Program-made: the position numbers and the translations under genes | Notes under the pieces: generated by a model | What the model saw: only the letters and a program-made list of their open reading frames with translations | Databases searched by the model: none | What the model was told of the DNA's origin: nothing | Assembly (NCBI GenBank): GCA_016928095.1 | Contig: JAFGLL010000028.1 | Span: 1-57,045, forward strand | Direction: 5' to 3' | Origin: Thermoplasmatota archaeon | GTDB lineage: Archaea > Thermoplasmatota > Penumbrarchaeia > Penumbrarchaeales > Penumbrarchaeaceae | DNA length: 57,045 nt | Part shown: positions 45,737 to 55,521 of the stretch, piece after piece | Layout: each line of letters starts with the position of its first letter | How positions within the stretch are numbered: position 1 is the first letter of the stretch

Positions 45737-48142
45737 TCATTCTTCTTCTCCAATAGGTACTCCCTCCTTCCCAGGGATGGGGACAACTTCGCCACCTTTC
45801 GACCTTCTTGATAGATAAAGGAACAAAGCAACAGCCCCACCTATAAGGATCGCAGGTGCAAGTATCAGCAGAAAAAGGACCGGGGTTGAGATCCTTTCAA
45901 GGAGATCCTCCTGCTTCCATTTCATAGGATCATCAGGATGATGGTCCAGTTTCAGACCGGTGGTCGAGTCCTCTTCGGACCTTCCCCGATCCCAGATATC
46001 TGGATAGCCGTCACCATCCCTATCCACGCTTGCAGCGGGGTCGTAGGGGAAAGCATCCTCATTATCCCCACGGCCGTCGCCATCCGTATCCGACCATTCG
46101 TCCGGATCCTTCGGGAATTCATCGCTTTTGTCCCCTACTCCGTCTCCATCCGTATCCGACCATTCCGAGGCATCGTCAGGAAAAGCATCCCCGTTGTCCC
46201 CGTGGCCGTCCCCATCCGTATCAGCCCATTCAATCGGATCGTTCGGGAAGAGGTCCAGAAAGAGCCCCGTGGTGGAATTTTCGGGACCCATACCCGGATT
46301 CCACTCATTAGGATATCCATCCCCATCGGTATCTTTGGAAGCTGAGGCATCATTAGGAAGAGCGTCCTCATCATCGAAAACTCCGTCCCCGTCGCTATCC
46401 ATAGGTGGGGGAACGTACGGCACGATCGAGACATTCACAAAAGCATATTCCAATCTGCCTCCCGTATCCCACACCCTCGCGCTAATCGGGACATGTTTAG
46501 CAACTTCCTGGAAATCAGATGTGTCAAATGAGACCGCCCATTTTTCCTTTCCAGCTGCTTTGATCCATTCACCCTGAAAAAAGACCTCTATCCGATCGAT
46601 GGCTTCAATGTCATGAGCTTCCCCAATGACGCTGAAACAATATTCGTTTATCACTTCCCCTTCCTTTGGTGATATTATCCTGATGAAAGGGAGGTCGTTG
46701 ACAGGTTCGACGACAAGTTGAAAGCTGGTGGGAACGGTGATCCTACCATCATCAACCGTGATGTTCACGGTTAAGGATCCATACCAATTTTCCCGGAGGG
46801 GTCGGAATGATAGCATATGTTGGTCATTTTCACCCCGGATGATAAAAAGGCTGATATTCCGCTGGCTGTCATTCCGTTCGATCTTGAAACGAAGATCGTC
46901 GATAGGATTGTCCACATCCCAAACGTAATCCGAGAGATCTAGCAGGTTCTCCATTTCGGTATCCTCAATTACCCTTACCGTCGGTAAATCATCCCAGACC
47001 GGTGCATCGTTCACATTTGCCACAGTAATATGGAGGTCGATGTACGGGTCTCTGTTGAAATTGAAACCCGATTGATCGGTGCAATAAAGCCTGACCGGAA
47101 CCGCTCCGAACCAGTCCGAACTCTCGTTCAGCTTCACCTCGATGGACCTGCTCGGTCTGTCCCATCTGACCCTGAACTCGGCACTCTCGTTATACTCGGG
47201 GAATGACAGGTTCTCCACGGGGAGATAATCGAGAGTGTCCCCTTCCGGATCAAAGAACAGTTTGTCCACCTCCGGATCTATCAAGGATGTGAGTTGCCCC
47301 TCGTCGACACGCCTCAACAATGGGTAATAATCAGTTCTTCTCGGTAGGTCATTGACATTTCGGACCTCGATAGGAATGTCAACAAATGCATGCGTTTCAA
47401 AATTGAATTCCATCAGATCGGTGCAATAGAGCCTAACGAACACAATCCCGAACCAATCCGAGCTAAGGTTCATTCCGACCTCCAACATTTTCGAACCATG
47501 CACCCAGCTCGCCTGAAATTCCGCGCTCTCGTTGTACCCCGGTGACGAGAGATCGACGACCGCCATGTAGATCAGAAGGTCCCCTTCATCGTCGATGAAG
47601 AGTTTATCGACCTGCGGGTCAAGCAATGTTAGAGTGGAGCCCTCCATAATGAACATGTTCGAAGGTACGTAACCGGTCCATGCCGGAAGATCGTTGACGT
47701 TTCGGACCTCTATGATGAAGTCAACATAAGGGTCTGTCATCAGATTGAACTCTCCTTTATCGGTGCAGAATAGCCTGACCGATACGTTCCCCGTCCCGTT
47801 CGTGTTCGGGTCCTGGACCACCGATAACTGGTTCGACGGACCGTTCCATACAACCAGGAACTCCGATCTGTCCTTGAACGTAGTCGAGGAGAGGTTCACT
47901 ATTGCCAGATAGATCAGGGTATCATTCTCCGGGTCCGTGAACAGTTCATGATCATCCAGGTCCGCGATTATCTTCGATGTACCCTCGTAGACCCATATTC
48001 CCGTAAGGTTCTCTCCCGTAGCCGTGGGGGGATCGTTCCTTGAAAAAGCGGTGCCGCTATCAACATGTGTCAGCAAGACCGGGATGCAGAGCAACACCAC
48101 GATCAAGACAGGATATGACCGGCTTACCAGTTCGTTACCCAT
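45737..48142 (-). CDS. Anchored surface protein with cadherin-like and calcium-type repeats
   Basis: An 801-residue secreted protein. A signal peptide is at about 1-33 (VLIVVLLCIPVLLTH). Three related repeats of about 115 residues follow, each with EVRNVNDLP or TVANVNDAP borders (cadherin/tandem-90 style). Then come a fourth beta domain and an Ig-like domain. A stretch of thrombospondin type 3-like DTDGDGxGDxxD units, likely to bind calcium, lies at about 600-720. One membrane helix (VLFLLILAPAILIGGAVALFLYL) and a short basic/polar tail end the chain. The repeats suggest a stiff stalk that lifts its N-terminus off the cell. Start ATG 48142 has GGGAGAGA before it. Confidence 0.85.
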   Translation of the reverse strand: MGNELVSRSYPVLIVVLLCIPVLLTHVDSGTAFSRNDPPTATGENLTGIWVYEGTSKIIADLDDHELFTDPENDTLIYLAIVNLSSTTFKDRSEFLVVWNGPSNQLSVVQDPNTNGTGNVSVRLFCTDKGEFNLMTDPYVDFIIEVRNVNDLPAWTGYVPSNMFIMEGSTLTLLDPQVDKLFIDDEGDLLIYMAVVDLSSPGYNESAEFQASWVHGSKMLEVGMNLSSDWFGIVFVRLYCTDLMEFNFETHAFVDIPIEVRNVNDLPRRTDYYPLLRRVDEGQLTSLIDPEVDKLFFDPEGDTLDYLPVENLSFPEYNESAEFRVRWDRPSRSIEVKLNESSDWFGAVPVRLYCTDQSGFNFNRDPYIDLHITVANVNDAPVWDDLPTVRVIEDTEMENLLDLSDYVWDVDNPIDDLRFKIERNDSQRNISLFIIRGENDQHMLSFRPLRENWYGSLTVNITVDDGRITVPTSFQLVVEPVNDLPFIRIISPKEGEVINEYCFSVIGEAHDIEAIDRIEVFFQGEWIKAAGKEKWAVSFDTSDFQEVAKHVPISARVWDTGGRLEYAFVNVSIVPYVPPPMDSDGDGVFDDEDALPNDASASKDTDGDGYPNEWNPGMGPENSTTGLFLDLFPNDPIEWADTDGDGHGDNGDAFPDDASEWSDTDGDGVGDKSDEFPKDPDEWSDTDGDGRGDNEDAFPYDPAASVDRDGDGYPDIWDRGRSEEDSTTGLKLDHHPDDPMKWKQEDLLERISTPVLFLLILAPAILIGGAVALFLYLSRRSKGGEVVPIPGKEGVPIGEEE

Positions 48143-48195
48143 TCTCTCCCGGTTATCAATGAAGATAAGTATTATTTAATAACTGTGAGAGGGGG

Positions 48196-49134
48196 TCATC
48201 TCTTCAACATTTCCAGAACCTTCTCCCAGCTGGCATCGTACCCCTGAGGCCCCCTGCTCGAGAGGGAGAGAGCCCCCATGGCGTTCCCGTAGAGGAGTGC
48301 GTCTTCCGGGGCTATCCCCCGAAGGAGTGCTGCGTAGAAGCCCCCCCTGAATGCGTCACCTGCCCCTGTTGCATCCACGACCTCGTCGACCTCCATGGCG
48401 GGCCGATGTGCGATCGAATCCCTCCTGATCAGGAGCGAGCCACGGGCACCTGCCGTGATGACAGCCTCGTCGATGAGATCGAACGCTCGATCGGACCAGG
48501 GATATACTATACCGGAAATGCTTCTCTCCTCCCAGGGGATATCGAGGATGTCAAGAAGATACTCCCATTCTCCGATGTTCCCCATGAAGCGATCGCAGTT
48601 CTGCAGGACCTCTTTGATCTCAGGTCCCCTCCACCTGAAATATATCTCCTGTCCCGGATCGAAGGCTGTCGGTATCCCGATCTCCTTCATCGCCCTTGCG
48701 GTCCTGATGGTGAACAGCGGATGAGAGGTGGCGATATGACAATGGCTGATCCTGTCCTTGACCGGAACTGGTGGCTCGATATCCATCTGCTTTCCCATTG
48801 CACCCTCCATGAATGCATATGCCTGCTTCCCTTCCGGAGCGGAAAGGACCATGCAGAAGGGTGACGGGAGCTCATCGTCGATGATGATATGTTCCAGATG
48901 GATCCCCGCATCCTTCAGCCTCTCAAGGTATCCATCGTCAAAATCCTTGCCCACTACCGATGAGATAATGACCTGGACCCCGAGCTTCGCGGCGGCCAAT
49001 GAGATATTCCCTCCGCAGCCTCCGAACTCCCTCCTCACTGCCCTCACCGGGGTGGACTGCCCCTCTTCCGGGAGATAATCGACCATATAGATCATATCCA
49101 TGTTCAGATTGCCGCAGACCAGAAGCTGATCCAT
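48196..49134 (-). CDS. PfkB-family carbohydrate or nucleoside kinase
   Basis: Ribokinase-fold kinase of about 312 residues. The N-terminal GNLNMDMIY, the GGCGGNISLAAAKLG signature near residue 38 and the catalytic DATGAGDAFRGGF near 258 are intact. Substrates in the family include ribose, adenosine, fructose phosphates and nucleosides; sequence alone does not decide here. Met 49134 is preferred to an in-frame start 69 bases upstream because the symmetric TATA region at 49155-49170 lies about 28 bases before it. That region also serves the divergent signal peptidase gene. Confidence 0.88.
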   Translation of the reverse strand: MDQLLVCGNLNMDMIYMVDYLPEEGQSTPVRAVRREFGGCGGNISLAAAKLGVQVIISSVVGKDFDDGYLERLKDAGIHLEHIIIDDELPSPFCMVLSAPEGKQAYAFMEGAMGKQMDIEPPVPVKDRISHCHIATSHPLFTIRTARAMKEIGIPTAFDPGQEIYFRWRGPEIKEVLQNCDRFMGNIGEWEYLLDILDIPWEERSISGIVYPWSDRAFDLIDEAVITAGARGSLLIRRDSIAHRPAMEVDEVVDATGAGDAFRGGFYAALLRGIAPEDALLYGNAMGALSLSSRGPQGYDASWEKVLEMLKR

Positions 49135-49154
49135 GACAGTATAGATGTCGGAGA

Positions 49155-49170
49155 GGATAAAAACATATCC
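49155..49170. promoter_or_regulatory. Shared symmetric TATA region of two divergent genes
   Basis: GGATA-AAAACA-TATCC is a dyad centred at 49162-49163. The two divergent ATG codons (49134 on minus, 49188 on plus) lie about 28 and 26 bases from the centre, the expected TATA-to-start distance for leaderless archaeal genes in both directions. A single TBP site could therefore fire either way. Confidence 0.5.
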
Positions 49171-49187
49171 GGACCCAAAGCCTCCAT

Positions 49188-50366
49188 ATGTATCGACACT
49201 CACAAAACTTATTACAAGGTGGGACTTACACCACTGCGAGACCTTTGCAGAAAACGTCCAGCACCAGAGGGAAGGATGTTCCCGGGAAATTACCCGGGAG
49301 CAAAGGGGTCCGGAAGGACCCTGATACTACCAGAAGGCCACCTCGGGGCAGGGTTGTTGGAACGGATGAAGGGCAGGAAAAGGAGGGTCTCCGTACAAGG
49401 ATCTGGAACGAGTCAAGGTCGTTCATCTTCGATTTCATAGGTGCCATGATCGTCCTTCTGATAATCATCGGGGCACTTTACACATACACCGGGAATTGGC
49501 CTCCCCTCGTGGTCGTCCAATCGGGCTCAATGGAGCACTCGGACGAAACCTCTTCCGTGGGTGTGATCGATACGGGTGACCTTGTTTTCGTTAAGAGACT
49601 GGGAGACGGTGTGGACCCTGTTACCTATGTGGAAGGTACGATGTCCGGCTACAGGTCCTATGATTCCTACGGGGATGTCATCATCTACCGACCCAACGGG
49701 AACGAGACCAGGACGGCCATTATCCACCGGGCGGTCATATGGATAGAGTTCAATTCATCCACCTACAACACCGAGACCGGCAGCGGTGGGGGGTATGACG
49801 TACCTACCCTTGGATTGATGAACATCATGGACGGTTTCACCATCGGGAGCTATGAATGGCCCAGAAGGTCCGTCAGCGGGGACCGTGAGATTAACATTGC
49901 AACGATCCTCTACAAGTTCCGCATGTACGGCCAGACCCCCCACAGCGGTTTCCTTACAAAGGGTGACGATAACCAGGACATAGATCAGACCTCCTCTTTC
50001 GGGGGGTCCGAACCGTCATGGATCCAGCCCGTGAAAAGGGAATGGATAATAGGCAAGTCGGTGGGAGAGCTGCCCTGGTTCGGGATTATCAAACTGAAGC
50101 TCGAGGGGAACGGGGGTAACAGCATTCACCCCAACTCCGAGAGGAACCTGTGGATTGCCCTGGTGGTGATAGTCGCTTCACCCTTTATCATAGATCTCGG
50201 GATCCATTTCATCATCAAGTCGGTCAGGAAGGAGGGGGAAGATGACGACGAGACACCGGTGGGACCAGACAGGAGAACAAGGTCTTCACCCGAAAAGGAA
50301 CGGACAGACCATTCCAAGGGACAGGACATGCCTGCCGGAAGGGACCCGCCCGCCAAGAGGAAGTGA
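49188..50366 (+). CDS. Signal peptidase I
   Basis: Membrane peptidase that removes signal peptides from exported proteins, such as the large surface proteins in this window. Of 392 residues, an N-terminal basic extension of about 75 precedes one membrane helix at about 79-100. SGSMEHSD carries the catalytic Ser at about 114, HRAV the archaeal/ER-type His and GDDN the Asp: the Ser-His-Asp set, not the bacterial Ser-Lys. A second helix near 325-347 and a charged tail follow. The start is the ATG in TATA register with the shared promoter. The long hydrophilic N- and C-terminal extensions are unusual and would be cytoplasmic for the N-terminus. Confidence 0.92.
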   Translation: MYRHSQNLLQGGTYTTARPLQKTSSTRGKDVPGKLPGSKGVRKDPDTTRRPPRGRVVGTDEGQEKEGLRTRIWNESRSFIFDFIGAMIVLLIIIGALYTYTGNWPPLVVVQSGSMEHSDETSSVGVIDTGDLVFVKRLGDGVDPVTYVEGTMSGYRSYDSYGDVIIYRPNGNETRTAIIHRAVIWIEFNSSTYNTETGSGGGYDVPTLGLMNIMDGFTIGSYEWPRRSVSGDREINIATILYKFRMYGQTPHSGFLTKGDDNQDIDQTSSFGGSEPSWIQPVKREWIIGKSVGELPWFGIIKLKLEGNGGNSIHPNSERNLWIALVVIVASPFIIDLGIHFIIKSVRKEGEDDDETPVGPDRRTRSSPEKERTDHSKGQDMPAGRDPPAKRK

Positions 50367-50396
50367 ATGGGTCCACAGCCGTTCTTCCCGGTCCTT

Positions 50397-52388
50397 TCAA
50401 TCCCCGCTGTTGTAGAATATCTGTGCATCGGAGGGATGGTATTCGCCCTCGCCCTTGATCGAATATGATATGGTCAGACCCTTCCCCGGGTCCACCCTGG
50501 AGATGCTCCATTCCAGCATCGTCATTCCCTCATCCGTGGTTTCCTGGATAGGTCGGATGCTGTATCCGGATCCCTTGAAGTTCTCGGGGATGATGTCCGT
50601 GATCTTCAGGTCAAGTACCGGGTCCGCACCCCTGTTGTGGTATTGAAGCTCGATATGGTACTCTCCCGGACCTGTGCCCTGCTCGATCGACTTCCCTATG
50701 GAGAACTTCCTGACAACCTGGAGCGTATCGATCGCCGGGGCACCCGCAACATCCTCTCCCTTTATCAGAGGGCCGGGAAGGAAGCTCCTGGCATCGACCT
50801 CGGCTGGAGCGTCTATCCTCTCATCCGGCAGCGGTCTGTGGACCTCTGTGATGTATCTGATGATCATCCTCTCGCCGTTCTTCAGCGGACCTCCGAACTT
50901 CGAGAGGTCATCCACTCTGATGTATAACACCTGCTCCGTGGTCGGGTCACCCTGTTCCGGTTCCACCTGTACCCCGACATTGTCGGAAAGGGGGATCCCC
51001 GCTCTCTCGACCGTTATGGAGTCCATCATCGGCGGCAGGAAATATCTCGGGAGGGAATCCCTGATGATCACCTGCTCTATATCCGCGCATCCGGTGTTCT
51101 CGATCGTCAGGGTGGCCATGACCTCCGTGATCCTCTTTGCCTCAACCGTGTCCCGATCGAACATCTTCTTGAACGAAAGTGATGCCGGATAGAAACTGCC
51201 GCCCTCTTTGAGAAGTTCGTACGAGACCTTCTTGGTAAGTCCCGGAACGATGTTGAGTGCAAGGTTCTTGATGAATGTGGGTTTCTCATCCTGAGAGATG
51301 CTCCATTGCTCCGTCTCCCATCTCTTGCCCGGACCAATGTATACTCCAGGCTCCTTCAGGTTGACGTAGACCCTGCCGCTCTTAGGGTCCTTGACCTCTA
51401 CCCTCAGGACCTCCACCTCGAACACGGAGGTGTTCTCGACAACGAACCTGCAGATCCACTCACCGGGTTCATCGGTCTCGTCCACCTCTATCGTATACTT
51501 GTTCCTGCACATGGCCTCGAAGGAATCGACCACGATGTTGGTGATGATGTCGTCGCTGTTGGCGGTCAGGATGACATCGCCGGTCGGTATCCTGTCCGTG
51601 AAGTTCGGATCAAGGTCCCCCTCATACCTCAGGACCATCATCTCTCCGGGTCCGATATCGGGTATCCGCCATACGAGCTTCCCCTCCTCTATAGCGACGT
51701 CCTGCACCGAGTCCTCGGGGAACATTATATTCTTGAGCTCCCTGGGGACGGCTTTCCTGATGACCATGTTCCGATAGGGTATGATTGCAAGGTTCTTCAG
51801 ACCGAGCTGGAGGTTGGTATGAGTCTCCGACCCCCTGAGGATGACCCTGGATTCGGGTAGCTCAGGATGGGTCGAGATGACCTCCTCCATGGCGATCGAA
51901 GGTCCGGGAAGGTCGATGTCGTAATCTCTGTCGATCCTGTTCTGAGGTTCTATCTCCTGGGATTCTATCCTGTCATAGCCTAAAAGCGCCAGTCCCGTAC
52001 CATCATGGAGCGCCACGTTCATATCCCATATCCTGTCCTTTTCGGAGCGGTTCTCCAAGGTCACCCTGCCCTGAGCGATATGCTCGATCACATCACCATC
52101 AACCGAGAGGCTGACGTTCTCCTTTTCCGTGAAGATCACCATAGCCCCGGAATCATCGGAGAAACGGATGTTCGATCGCTTCACCTCCTCCTTGAAGGTC
52201 TTCTCCTTGGTGATCCAATCCTCGTATCTATCATACATCAGGGCTCCCGTCCTGGGGTCCATCTTGGCTCCTACCTTTCCGAACCCAGAATCTGCCGGAA
52301 GCGTGCTCGTGTTCTTATCCAGATGATATCTGAAAGGTTTTCTTCCAACCAGTTTTCTCTCAACTTCAACGATGGTCTCTTCTTCCAT
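50397..52388 (-). CDS. Large cytoplasmic beta-repeat protein of unknown function
   Basis: A 663-residue protein with no signal peptide and no membrane helix. It is built of beta-sandwich-like segments that resemble DUF11/conserved-repeat domains normally found on cell surfaces: ENRSEKDRIWDM, VENTSVFEVEVLRVEV, IENTGCADIEQVIIRDSLP and YHNRGADPVLDLKITDIIP are four equivalent strands, each followed by a GPG(E/K) or similar turn. So it probably has four or five such domains. Acidic overall. The start is firm (GGAGGG seven bases before the ATG). Cytoplasmic location is inferred from the missing export signal. Function unknown. Confidence 0.75.
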   Translation of the reverse strand: MEEETIVEVERKLVGRKPFRYHLDKNTSTLPADSGFGKVGAKMDPRTGALMYDRYEDWITKEKTFKEEVKRSNIRFSDDSGAMVIFTEKENVSLSVDGDVIEHIAQGRVTLENRSEKDRIWDMNVALHDGTGLALLGYDRIESQEIEPQNRIDRDYDIDLPGPSIAMEEVISTHPELPESRVILRGSETHTNLQLGLKNLAIIPYRNMVIRKAVPRELKNIMFPEDSVQDVAIEEGKLVWRIPDIGPGEMMVLRYEGDLDPNFTDRIPTGDVILTANSDDIITNIVVDSFEAMCRNKYTIEVDETDEPGEWICRFVVENTSVFEVEVLRVEVKDPKSGRVYVNLKEPGVYIGPGKRWETEQWSISQDEKPTFIKNLALNIVPGLTKKVSYELLKEGGSFYPASLSFKKMFDRDTVEAKRITEVMATLTIENTGCADIEQVIIRDSLPRYFLPPMMDSITVERAGIPLSDNVGVQVEPEQGDPTTEQVLYIRVDDLSKFGGPLKNGERMIIRYITEVHRPLPDERIDAPAEVDARSFLPGPLIKGEDVAGAPAIDTLQVVRKFSIGKSIEQGTGPGEYHIELQYHNRGADPVLDLKITDIIPENFKGSGYSIRPIQETTDEGMTMLEWSISRVDPGKGLTISYSIKGEGEYHPSDAQIFYNSGD

Positions 52389-52544
52389 ACCGAACCCTCC
52401 ATATACCCCATGTCACTATATGAACAGGACAGTGGCGCTTGAACGTTCATCAACTTATTTATGGTTTCGTCCGAGACCTTTTCCACGCCCCCGCGAACGC
52501 TCCATGTCGGATGCTTTTTTATATTGGGGGCCGATAGTAGCGCG

Positions 52545-54668
52545 ATGCTGAAGAAAAGCCTGTCCTCCATGGCCGTCAGAAGGTTCGTGCTGGAAGCAAA
52601 AGCCGTAGAAGGCGCCTTCTTCCAGAAGGCCTACCAGATAGATTATGACACACTGATCCTCCGCTTCTCCATCAAGCGGTCGATACTCGAGGAGGTCGAA
52701 CCTTACAGCAGGTTCCGAGACCTCCTCCTCGAAAGCGTCCAGGAACCACCCCCGTCACCGGAAGGGATATCTCTCGGCGAGGGAGGGGGGAGCTACCTGA
52801 GGTTCGATCTCTATTTCAAGATGGGGGGTTACCTTTTCATCTCCCCGAAGGTGAACCGGGAGATGCCGACCACTCCTTCCCCCTTTGCAATGAAGCTCAG
52901 AAGATCCCTGGCCAACAGGGTCCTCAGGGACATATCCCAGGTTGGTATGGACCGGATGGTATGTTTGACCTTCAACCCGTCCCAGGGGGAGGAAGAGCCG
53001 TGGCGGCTGTACCTGGAACTTTTCGGTGACGGGAACGCTGTCCTGGTGAAAGGTGATACCATTCAGACCCCGTTCACCTCGAAAGCCTGGGCATCCCGGA
53101 CCATCAAACGGGGGGAGATATACCTTCCACCTCCATCGGGTATCGATGCCTTCGAACTTACCCCGGATGGTCTGAACGGATCGATAGAGGGCTCGCAGGA
53201 GGACCTGGTCCGTTTCCTCATCAAACGCTGCAGCCTGCCCCCCCATTATGCGGAGGAGGTATGTCTGAGAGCAGACCTGGACAAGAAAGCGGACCCGAAG
53301 GATCTTTCCGCGGAGGACCGAAAAAGGCTCTTCAGAGAGTTCAGGGGGCTCCTCGACGAGGTGCTCGATGAGAGGGACATATACGTTCATTTCCTCAACG
53401 GCGAACCGGTCCTGGTGGAGCCTGCCCTTCTCGGGTCCTTCTGGGGGGACGTTCGACCTTCCAGCGTGCGCTCCCGGTATTCGGAGGGGGTCACGGGGGC
53501 AAAAGGGGACCATTTCACCGAGATGGGGTCCATCAACCAGGCCCTCGAGCTCCACATGTTCGAGGAGGATGACCCGCGGGAGGTTCGGAAGGAGGAAGGA
53601 AGGTCCAGGAAGGTCCTGAAGATCAAGGCAATGATAGAGAGCCAGGAGAAGGCCAGGGCCGAGAAGGAGGCCGAAGCCGATATGGCCAGGAGGATCGCCG
53701 ATGCCCTTTACCTGGACTATACCAGGATAGACGCCATTTTAAAGGACTTTGATGCAAGGGAATATGTCAAGGACAGCTCGAAGTTCAAGGGCATCGACGG
53801 TTACGACCCCGGGACCGATCCGTTGAATGGAAGGATCAAGGTCAAGATGGACACGGAAGCGGGTCCGGTCACGGCCGAACTGGAGACATCGCTCGACCTC
53901 AATCAGAACGCCGATCTCCTGTACAACAGGTCCAAGACCGCGAAACGGAAACTGGAGGGTATCGGGAAAGCCCTCGAGATATCCTATGCCAAGCTCGAAA
54001 AGGTCCAGAGGGAGGCTGACGATAAGGAGGACGAGGGCAAAGGGAAGAGCCTGCGCAGTTTCTGGTTCGAAACATACCGGTGGTGTTTCACATCCGGTAG
54101 GGTCCTTCTCATCGGAGGAAGGGATTCAAAGACCAACGAGAGGGTCGTGAAGAAGTTCATGAGGGATTCGGACCTCTATGCGCATGCCGATATCCAGGGG
54201 GCTTCGAGCATCGTTCTGAGGGTCGATAAGGGCCAGGAAGCGGATGATACCTCCAAAGAGCAGGCTGTCCACTTCTCGGTGCTCAATTCCAAAGCCTGGC
54301 ATGCGAAGGTCGGGGCGGCTGGCGGATACTGGGTCCTTCCGGACCAGGTCAGCAGGACACCCGGGTCCGGGGAGTTCCTGCCAAAAGGGTCCTTCATCAT
54401 CAGGGGGAAGAAGAACTTCATTGAAAAACTGCCGCTCGAGGGGGCTGTTGGAACGGTCTACATCGAGGGTGTTCCCAAGATAATGTTCGGCCCGGTGAAC
54501 GCCGTCAGGGATGTATGCCAGGGCAGTATATACGTCGTCAGACCGGGAAAAGGCAGAAAGTCTGACGCCGCTAAGATCATCGCAAGAGAGCTCGGGGGAG
54601 AGCTGGACCAGGTGATGTCCGTCCTTCCATCGGGAGATATGGACATCACGAAAGATCCCGGGGGATGA
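52545..54668 (+). CDS. rqcH: Ribosome quality control protein RqcH (NFACT family)
   Basis: Binds large ribosomal subunits with stalled nascent chains and in relatives adds C-terminal alanine tails. About 707 residues: NFACT-N domain (about 1-200), helix-hairpin-helix region, a charged coiled coil near 370-410 (SQEKARAEKEAEADMARRIA), and the NFACT-R domain (FWFETYRWCFTSG, GGRDSKTNE, DLYAHADIQGASS) near 505-570. The ATG at 52545 lies 24 bases after TTTTTTATATT (52515-52525), so the mRNA is leaderless; the open frame upstream is not coding. The partner tRNA pathway is not visible here. Confidence 0.93.
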   Translation: MLKKSLSSMAVRRFVLEAKAVEGAFFQKAYQIDYDTLILRFSIKRSILEEVEPYSRFRDLLLESVQEPPPSPEGISLGEGGGSYLRFDLYFKMGGYLFISPKVNREMPTTPSPFAMKLRRSLANRVLRDISQVGMDRMVCLTFNPSQGEEEPWRLYLELFGDGNAVLVKGDTIQTPFTSKAWASRTIKRGEIYLPPPSGIDAFELTPDGLNGSIEGSQEDLVRFLIKRCSLPPHYAEEVCLRADLDKKADPKDLSAEDRKRLFREFRGLLDEVLDERDIYVHFLNGEPVLVEPALLGSFWGDVRPSSVRSRYSEGVTGAKGDHFTEMGSINQALELHMFEEDDPREVRKEEGRSRKVLKIKAMIESQEKARAEKEAEADMARRIADALYLDYTRIDAILKDFDAREYVKDSSKFKGIDGYDPGTDPLNGRIKVKMDTEAGPVTAELETSLDLNQNADLLYNRSKTAKRKLEGIGKALEISYAKLEKVQREADDKEDEGKGKSLRSFWFETYRWCFTSGRVLLIGGRDSKTNERVVKKFMRDSDLYAHADIQGASSIVLRVDKGQEADDTSKEQAVHFSVLNSKAWHAKVGAAGGYWVLPDQVSRTPGSGEFLPKGSFIIRGKKNFIEKLPLEGAVGTVYIEGVPKIMFGPVNAVRDVCQGSIYVVRPGKGRKSDAAKIIARELGGELDQVMSVLPSGDMDITKDPGG

Positions 54669-54717
54669 CCGTGGTTTCCGGCGCAGGCTTTATCTGGACA
54701 TGTTCCGTTACTCTCTC

Positions 54718-55521
54718 ATGCAAGCTCCGGGGACCGGACCGGTAAAGGCCGGTTCACTCGTGGTCGGGAACGAGATACTCCTCGGCCGGACAGTGGATAC
54801 CAACACCGTGTTCCTTGCCGAGAACCTCCTTGGTAAAGGGATCAGGCTCAGGAGATGGGTGATGGTCCCCGATGAGTCGGGGATGATATGTAAGGAGCTT
54901 GGCATCTTCATGGAGGACGATTACGATCTCGTCGTGGTCAGCGGCGGGATGGGCCCCACACATGACGATATCACCGTAGAGGCCGTGGCAAAAGCTATTT
55001 CGGTCCCGCTGGTCTTCCATGATGGATGCTTCGGGAGGATGATGGAGAAATGGAGGTCCAGGAATCCCGGAAAGACGCTTCCTGACAGCTCGAAGAAAGG
55101 GCTCGAGAAGATGGCGCTCGTCCCACGGGACCTCGAGCCGATCATCAACGAGAATGGCATGGTAGAAGGGCTGGCGGGTTCGGTGAACGATGGAAGGATG
55201 ATGATCTTCATATTACCGGGCGTCCCGCGGGAATATAGAGGGTTGGTGTGCAGCGAGGAATTCCAGGGCCGTCTGCCATCGGGTCACGAGAAGGATGTGC
55301 ATATACGAGAGGTCCATTTCCACGGAAAGGAGAGCCAGATGGCACTTTTTCTATCCGATCTCCAGAAAAGGTTCCCCGAAATAGATATCGGCTCCTACCC
55401 GCAGGGTCCGAACAGTGTGATCATCAGAGTGACGGGATACCCGGACAGGGTAGGTCCGGCAGCCGACATTGTGCAGGAAGAGGTCGACAGGCTGCATCGG
55501 TCGTTCCCGGAGGGTGGGTGA
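54718..55521 (+). CDS. CinA/MoaB-type molybdopterin-binding-domain protein
   Basis: About 267 residues matching the N-terminal domain of CinA (MoCF-biosynthesis fold). SLVVGNEILLGRTVDTN and VVVSGGMGPTHDDIT near residues 10-85 and ILPGVPREY near 175 are the defining motifs. Bacterial CinA deamidates nicotinamide mononucleotide with a separate C-terminal domain that is missing here; stand-alone domains hydrolyse ADP-ribose-like compounds or act in molybdenum cofactor synthesis. So the role stays open. ATG 54718 is 27 bases after a weak TATA (TTTATC); ATG 54700 is the alternative. The stop overlaps the next gene (GTGA). Confidence 0.85.
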   Translation: MQAPGTGPVKAGSLVVGNEILLGRTVDTNTVFLAENLLGKGIRLRRWVMVPDESGMICKELGIFMEDDYDLVVVSGGMGPTHDDITVEAVAKAISVPLVFHDGCFGRMMEKWRSRNPGKTLPDSSKKGLEKMALVPRDLEPIINENGMVEGLAGSVNDGRMMIFILPGVPREYRGLVCSEEFQGRLPSGHEKDVHIREVHFHGKESQMALFLSDLQKRFPEIDIGSYPQGPNSVIIRVTGYPDRVGPAADIVQEEVDRLHRSFPEGG

